A stretch of 64,000 nt of DNA. Source: Alisma plantago-aquatica. Taxonomy: Eukaryota > Streptophyta > Magnoliopsida > Alismatales > Alismataceae. The stretch lies in assembly GCA_963693085.1 (NCBI GenBank), contig OY856409.1, positions 665,847,591-665,911,590 on the forward strand, read 5' to 3'. Below are positions 58,252-64,000 of the stretch, in pieces. The notes below the pieces were generated by a model. It worked only from the letters and a program-made list of their open reading frames with translations, did not search any database and was not told where the DNA came from. A program made the translations under genes and the position numbers. Positions within the stretch are counted from its first letter, which is position 1, and every line of letters starts with the position of its first letter.

Positions 58252-59615
58252 TGATAACTAATACGCCAAAACTGTGTGTATAAATGCAAGTGTATGCGTC
58301 GAGTAATATATGCCTATGTGAGGCCCGACTCGAACTCAGGGAGACATAGTCTCAGTGACTACTACTAACTACGGTGTGATCAGCTAAGACGATTAAAAGG
58401 TTGAGTATGAGTTTAAACAAAGCAAAATAAAATTAAACAAAAATAAAGGGTGATTGATTCAAATGAGATGGATTCCTTAGGATTACCGATTTCACCACGG
58501 AGTCTCGTTATATCTTATTTTTACCAAATTAACATAAATTTTACTCCTACCCTTGATAGAAAGCCTGTAGTCTGAATTGCCTGCTTCCAAAGTACAATTC
58601 ATTACCTAGATCTAAGTCAATTCCACGTCTGTAGCAATTTATATCTTAGTCTAGGCGAATTATCGACGACTCTGGGTTTCTTTCCACTAGCCGTACATTA
58701 CCTTTCCCAAGGAACGCGTAGGAAAGTGTATAACTTGTGATTTTTGGACTTTTAATCCTCCTTTCGGAGCCATTATCAGTCTAAAATTCTACCGATGGTG
58801 ATCAAGTATAGGTAGATCGTTCAATTCCCCGGGCTACTCCCGGATCCTAAGGAAAGGAGGGGTTTAGCCCCACATGGTTCTCAATTATGAATATATGGAG
58901 AGAGAGGATAAAAATGTGGGAAACATGAAAGAAATTTGTGTAACCCCCTGAAGAAAAGGTGTTTCAGATGATCCTCCTCAAGAAACACGCATTCTACAGT
59001 CTTCCGGAAGCAAAATCATCCGTCGGAGGTGCTCAGATCTCTCGGTTGATGTCCTTCGGCTCCGTGCTCCTCTCTTTCTCTTCTCCGGGTTGTGTGCGGT
59101 GCAACATGAGATGATCCCTAGGTTTGGCCGTCCTTCATTAGGTCATAGGCCAACTTATGGTACCACATAACGTGGACCGTCGGATCTGGATGATCTGATC
59201 AGATTGCTGATTTCTAACAGAGTCGGTGGCACCGACTAAAGAATCGGTGGCACCGACAACCTCGGGTGCGGTCCTTGCCCTGCTGATTCGGTACCACTGA
59301 CAGGAGGGTCAGTGGAACCGAGTCTTCTACTCTCTTTTTTCCCGGCCGCTGTTATTTTAGTGGCACCAATTGTGGAGGGTCGATGGCATCGACTTTTCAC
59401 TGTTCATGAAGTACCTAAAAAATGGAGAAAAGCATGTGTAAGGCTGGGAAATACATAAAATCATCTAAATATGATAAAATGAGCATAATTTGATGCAACC
59501 AATTTGTACAGGCCAACAATAATGAATTATGCAAGGATAGTCAAGAAAATGACAAATAAATGCATAAAACAAATATAAAATAGGCATGTAAAAGTGACTC
59601 AAAACCCGTGCATCA
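58252..59615 (-). repeat. 3' LTR of the second Athila element (about 1,364 bp)
   Basis: Plus-strand TGATAACTAATACGCC...GTGCATCA. It shares with 9301-10916 the opening (AAATGCAAGTGTATGCGTC, then GTGAGGCCCGACTCGAACTC), the CCCGGGCTACTCCC block and the GTGACTCAAAA...GCATCA end. The other LTR lies outside the window. Confidence 0.85.
59222..59393. repeat. Three palindrome pairs in the second LTR
   Basis: Core GTCGGT-NNN-ACCGAC. Pairs start at 59222/59243, about 59287/59309 and about 59356/59379, with offsets of 21-23 bp. One unit (59379) is GTCGATGGCATCGAC, intermediate between the two Athila motif types. Confidence 0.85.
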
Positions 59616-59617
59616 AA

Positions 59618-59629
59618 CTCCCCTAAGTT
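59618..59629 (-). other. Terminal PPT of the second Athila element
   Basis: AACTTAGGGGAG on the minus strand, 2 nt from the 3' LTR. Confidence 0.7.
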
Positions 59630-61160
59630 TAAACCTTGCTCTTCCTCAAGCAACAAACCTTTGGATCTGATTGAGATAAGTCAGCTGAAGGACAGAAGTG
59701 CATAAAGTACATCTAAAAAGTCTCCACCTTCAGTCCTCATACCAGCCCTCACTGACCACTGAACACTAATTGCCATCTAGGTGACCAGAAATCTCAATAA
59801 AAGATGCCCGTCCCCCAATCAATGAAACACTATCAATTAAAGCAGTTAACATGATAGACTCGTTCAGTTCATACTTGGTTCATTGTGCGATCTCCTATCT
59901 ACATTGCTCTTTTCTCTACCTACCATCTACATGGAAGCAGTTCTCCTGATAGATAATGAATGAGGAGAATCATATGAGTGGCCTACCAATAAGAGCAACG
60001 GGTGATCAGAATGGGTGACTGTGGAAGAATCATGAGCACATAAAATCATTCATACAATAAAAAATTATGATGAACCTATGATGATGTGAATTTACAGAAT
60101 GCTCCTAATGCCTAATCATTGAGGTGGAATGATGCATGCAACTATCATTTCATCTCAAAATAAGACGAAATATCTACAAACTACATCATGTATTAATTTT
60201 TCCTTATGATCAGGTAGGATTATGCCCTTTCTCCCTCACTTTTTGACACTATACTCAATCTTTTTTTTCTTTCGATTATTATATATATATATTTTCAAGC
60301 CCCCTTCCAACATGATAGAATTACTTTGGGCTTCCAATTGCACTACACATTTGATTTATGTCAATGTTTTTTTCTTTTTTCTAAGGGTATGTGCATAATC
60401 ACTACCTTCTTATATTAGAAAAGAAGAGACTAGACACAATATTTGCAAGATGATATGTAATGCATATGCAAACTACATGAATAAGATGTTATGCAACTAC
60501 ATGACATGTACCAAAATTTTGTTGTGCATGTATGTTTTTCTATGTTTTTTTTTCTTTTCATTTTTCTCACTAATGCAAGCAAAAATAAACAACTATTATG
60601 CAAGATCTACTATGCAATGTAAATGCAATCAAGAGAAAGAATAATAACATGTACTCAATCTTCTTATGGTGGAGTGTGATGAGGATGTATGCGGTGGATG
60701 AGATCACACAACTAAGAGATATAACCTTCAGAGAAAATCATATGTCCCTCTCTAATGACCTGTGTACATGGTAATCAAGGGGTTTCTCTCTTAAATTTTA
60801 GTTTAAGGTCACGTTAGTGTTTGGTCAGTTCAGGATCAACAACCTTTTCAATCACTTTCCTTGGACAATTAATATGGTCATTTATGTTCTCATGTCCTGG
60901 AGATGACTTACCCAAGCACTTCCTCAGTTATGCAACTCAATTACTCACAAGATAGGCTCACAAAATTTTTGAAATTTGCCCATCTTTTTTTTCATGTGCA
61001 CCCAACCCAGAGATTGATAAACTCAAATGAAACCATGCATTTACTTCTCCACACATTATACTAGATAGATTGTGGATCCTACATAACATAAAAACTAAAA
61101 AGAAAACTAATTTAATAAAACAGAATGAAAGAAAAACTTAAGATAGAAGTTGTTCCAACA
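59630..61160 (-). other. Non-coding 3' region of the second Athila element
   Basis: Corresponds to 10935-12406 and shares several blocks with it, including CTACCATCTACATGGAAGCA. No credible ORF. Confidence 0.6.
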
Positions 61161-61177
61161 CCCCACCTAAGCTTGAA
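61161..61177 (-). other. Internal PPT-like motif of the second Athila element
   Basis: TTCAAGCTTAGGTGGGG on the minus strand after the third ORF, equivalent to 12408-12424. Confidence 0.6.
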
Positions 61178-61280
61178 TATGACTATGACCTCATAGTCAA
61201 AATTCCAACTTAAGAGGTGGAATAGAGATACCCGACTAGTATGGTGGTAGCTGGCTAGGGTCATGGGGAGGAAACATTTC

Positions 61281-62764
61281 CTAGAAAGTCGAATCAGAAG
61301 AAGGCATATCCGGTGGCATTGGGTAGCCACCAAAGTATCCCTGGCTCCAGTAGTGGTCAAAGAACGACTGCTGGTAGGTTTCCATCCTCTGCAGGCGTTG
61401 ATGCATGTTCTCTTGGTTGGCCAAGAGAAGACATTCATTCTCGTATATTGCCTGCTGGTTGGTGTATAGTTGACCCTGCACATCTTGAATTCCATCCAGA
61501 GATGTTGTTTGATGCTACTGATGTGTCTGAATATCCTGCAACATGGAATACATACCCGCCATAGAATAAACTTCCTCTCCTTCTTGAGAGGGTGGTGGGA
61601 CAGAAGACGTAGAGACTTCATACTATCGTGGACTCTTCTGCAGAGCAACTCGATGCATCATGGGAATGACATGATCCACCTCCTCCACGTCTTCGTCCGA
61701 CTGCTCCTCCTCCTCCTCGTCTTCTTCTGCTTCTGCTTCTTTGTCTTCAATACCAGGCCATCTGTAGTGATCAACATCCCTGATGCTGAAAATAGGATCA
61801 GGTAATTGACGCTTGTAGAAGCTTCCACCGACTGAACAGATTGCAAAGATGTTGCTGTGTTGGACGGTGATACCCGATTTGCTTGAAGTAAAGGTGGTCG
61901 ATGTGAAGCTTGGACTGCAGAGGCTCAAGAGTAGAGAGATCCAAACCTAAGTAGAGAGCAATGGGAGTGATAAGTCCACCAAAAAGGATAGGTGTGGTTC
62001 TCCTTACGTTACACTTCACCGCCATCACATGGGTGAGGAAGAAGGCCCCAAAGTTGACCGAATGCTTCTCTAGAAGCTGGTAGAGGAAGTACAGGTCCGA
62101 CCTCCGGACCTTTTCCTGGCAGCTTCTCTAGAAGCTGGTAGAGGAAGTACAGGTCCGACCGCTGGACCTTTGCCTGCCCTTGTGTAGACTTGGCAAAGAG
62201 AGTGTTGGTGAGCATGCGGTGCAGCACCCGAGCAAAGGGGTGCTCAATGTCTGCCAATGAGATGTGGTGCCAGCTTAACTTGTGACCTTTTGGCACTATC
62301 AAAAGATCCCGCCATATCTCGTCAAAGTAGACATTCTCAGACTGGCGGCATGGCACATGAGGCCATCCATAGATCTTGTTGAAGGCACGAAGAGTCATGG
62401 AGTAGTTAGTATTGTAAAGGCAGAAGTCCACCTTCCCTTCTCTCCACTCACCTCGCGATGGACATGCTGGGTTAGGAGTCACACATATCTCCAGAAATGC
62501 CAGGAACTCGATGATGATCTCCTTGTACATGGGCCACCCACCAAAGATAGGGTTCACAGACCCTCCATCAAACTCCTGCCCTTCGAGGACAACCACCATG
62601 TTGTTGGTGAAGCCCATGTCCTCCAGTAGCCTTCAATATCCATATCTTGTTGGAGTGAATGACCACTTGGTGAGCTCCTCATACACCTTCTGCACCTCCA
62701 TCGAAGGGTGACTGATCCTGGGTCGTGGCGTCAGGATGGGAGCTTCTCTTCTCCTTCCTGCCAT
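61281..62764 (-). pseudogene. Third ORF of the second Athila element, broken
   Basis: Starts at ATG 62764-62762 (MAGRRREAPILTP). A TGA at 62633-62635 breaks it, and it continues with LLEDMGFTNN, WPMYKEIIIEFLAFLEI, YNTNYSMTLRAFNKIYGW and IEHPFARVLHRML. It reaches YFLYQLLEK, where a 58-bp duplication shifts the frame. Family sequence resumes as MAVKCNVRRTTPILFGGLI, then an acidic/basic low-complexity stretch, and ends in a Gln/Tyr/Pro tail (YWSQGYFGGYPMPP) at 61281. The segment order is the same as in 12484-14251, confirming one long ancestral ORF of roughly 490-590 codons. Function unknown; no membrane segment or signal peptide seen. Confidence 0.75.
62064..62179. repeat. 58-bp tandem duplication inside the third ORF
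   Basis: GCTTCTCTAGAAGCTGGTAG and the following 38 bases occur at 62064-62121 and 62122-62179 with few differences. As 58 is not a multiple of 3, it shifts the frame. Confidence 0.92.
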
Positions 62765-62932
62765 GGTGTTGATGAGATCTGAGAAGGAGGTTGAGAAAAA
62801 AAGAGCTCAATGTAGCTTCTGAATGCCCAGAGTAGTTTCCTGAAGTTGGGGAGGAGTGGTGCTTGAAGGTGTGGAGAAAAACCATCCACTACCTCCCCTT
62901 TTATAGAGTTAGTGCGGCCCTACTGTGGCAAA

Positions 62933-63406
62933 GTCAGTGGCACTGACTCTAGGGCTTATCCATGGCTTCAGTGCATCAACGGCCGTCAGTGCACCATTTT
63001 TAAAAATCGGATCATAGACGAGTCGGTGGCACTGACTTTGCAGTGGCTCGATGCTACCAATCGTCGATCTTGCTCAAATTTGGACCGTTAGTCGAGGGCA
63101 CCCACAGATCGATGACGTCAGCAGTCGGTGGCACCGACTGAATAGTCAGTGGTATCGACTTCTTGAATTTGTCTTGGTGCACCGATGCACCCATCGAACC
63201 TGGAATGATTGCCGAGTTGGTGCCATTGACTCATGAGTCGGTGGTACTGATGACTTATTAGTTAGTCGCTCTAAATTTTCCGCACTTTCTTTAGAGGACT
63301 CTGTGTCACTGACTCATGTGTTGGTGGTATTGAATTTTTACAATGGAATTGGCCTTCTCACTGACACAATCTCTGTGCCACTGACTTGGGTGTCGGTGGC
63401 ACCGAC
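62933..63406. repeat. Palindrome-pair array between pol and third ORF, second element
   Basis: GTCGGTGGCACCGAC and variants. Pairs at 63124/63145, about 63215/63237 and about 63371/63392 have offsets near 21-22 bp. Further units lie at 62933, 63022, about 63048 and near 63318. The location is equivalent to 14293-14827 in the first Athila element. Confidence 0.85.
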
Positions 63407-63589
63407 CCTGCTCAGTCATGCACACTTAACAAATGGGTCAAGGTATCATTTTTATGAAAAATTATGAAAAACTAAGTATAACTAAACTAAAATAATGTAA
63501 GGGAATGAAATAAACGTCCTAATGGTTGGGTTGCCTCCCAACAAGTGCCATTGTTTAACGTTCTAGGCTAGACAAATCCATTCTTGAGG

Positions 63590-64000
63590 TCAATTATAAG
63601 CAATGAGTTTCATCCCATTCTCCTTCCTATTGAAGTCTTATCCAAAGTAGTGCTTATGTCTTTGGCCATTAACCAAGAAGGATCTCTCTCCCTCTTTGAT
63701 TATGACCGCCCCCATGTGGAAACACTTCCTCTATGACAAACGGTCCACTCCACCTAGATCTCAGTTTCCCAAGGTGTAATTTCATCCTTGAATTAAAAAG
63801 CAACACATTTTCTCCCGGACAAAAGACTCTCCTTGCTATATGTTGGTCATTTATTTGCTTAGTTCTCTCTTTGTACAATCATGAATTCTTATATGCATTC
63901 ATCCTAATTTTATCAAGCTCATTCAACTCCAACATCCTTGTCTTACCTACTTCATCAAGGTCAAAATTGAGCCTCCTTAATGAGCTTTATGTTCTAACTC
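63590..64000 (-). pseudogene. Integrase C-terminus of the second Athila element (partial)
   Basis: Minus strand: [19 protein letters not shown], then [20 protein letters not shown] and [11 protein letters not shown], homologous to 15130-15330. A TGA precedes LYKERTK (about 63879-63881), and an extra base in a G-run near 63710 shifts the frame. The rest of pol lies beyond the window. Confidence 0.88.

Larger units (their letters stand above)
58252..64000 (-). mobile_element. Second Athila-type element, 5' part beyond window
   Basis: The minus-strand order matches the first Athila element: 3' LTR (58252-59615), non-coding region, third ORF, palindrome-rich gap, integrase C-terminus at the right edge. 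Sequence divergence from the first is large, so they are different families of the same lineage. Confidence 0.88.

Noticed and set aside
1..64000. tRNA, rRNA or intact host genes
   Set aside because: I found no complete cloverleaf, no rRNA signature and no multi-exon gene with recognisable domains.

Overview
The window is nuclear DNA of a seed plant, almost certainly an angiosperm. No intact host gene is recognisable. Nearly all of it is nested LTR retrotransposons of plant lineages (Ty3/gypsy chromovirus, Ty3/gypsy Athila type, Ty1/copia, a TRIM and a larger non-autonomous LTR element), plus SINE-like pieces, minisatellites and AT-rich spacer. The species cannot be named from the sequence. 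All calls rest on reading motifs, repeats and boundaries by eye; no search was run.
Layout. (1) 1-3490: 3' part of a chromovirus pol, its polypurine tract (PPT), then a very long LTR (LTR1, 3496-8311). (2) 8312-23339: internal region of a pol-less derivative of the same family, a primer-binding-like site, non-coding DNA and a 'CTCAGTGAAC' minisatellite, ending in a second PPT and LTR2 (23340-28672, 5.3 kb, TGTAAC...GTTACA). (3) This minisatellite is split by a complete Athila-type element on the minus strand (9301-22298; LTRs 1616 and 1615 bp; target duplication ACTTG; tRNA-Asp primer site; gag, protease, RT, RNase H, integrase and a third ORF). (4) 28673-32894: truncated third LTR of a related family. 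(5) 32895-34520: short flank, pyrimidine-rich minisatellite, tRNA-like SINE dimer. (6) 34565-38626: decayed Ty1/copia element with the integrase core deleted. (7) 39266-49417: decayed minus-strand Ty3/gypsy element that has received a TRIM, a copia LTR-gag fragment, a partial solo LTR and a 3.0 kb non-autonomous LTR element (44096-47104, duplication CAATC). (8) 49418-58251: AT-rich spacer with a SINE 3' end, a 172-bp hairpin, a microsatellite and degenerate repeats. (9) 58252-64000: a second, diverged Athila-type element running off the right edge.
How the parts relate. Within each element the usual order holds: Gag forms the particle, protease cuts the polyprotein, RT/RNase H copies RNA from the tRNA primer site to the PPT, and integrase inserts the copy. 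Every coding region here is broken by stops or frameshifts, so copies could move only with proteins from elsewhere. The most interesting pattern is that both Athila-type elements carry arrays of 15-bp palindromes (GTCGATGGTATCGAC in one, GTCGGTGGCACCGAC in the other). The palindromes come in pairs 19-23 bp apart, placed both in the LTR and in the gap between pol and the third ORF. The chromovirus LTRs carry an unrelated palindrome array. This looks like a recurrent regulatory or chromatin-related feature and is the main lead.
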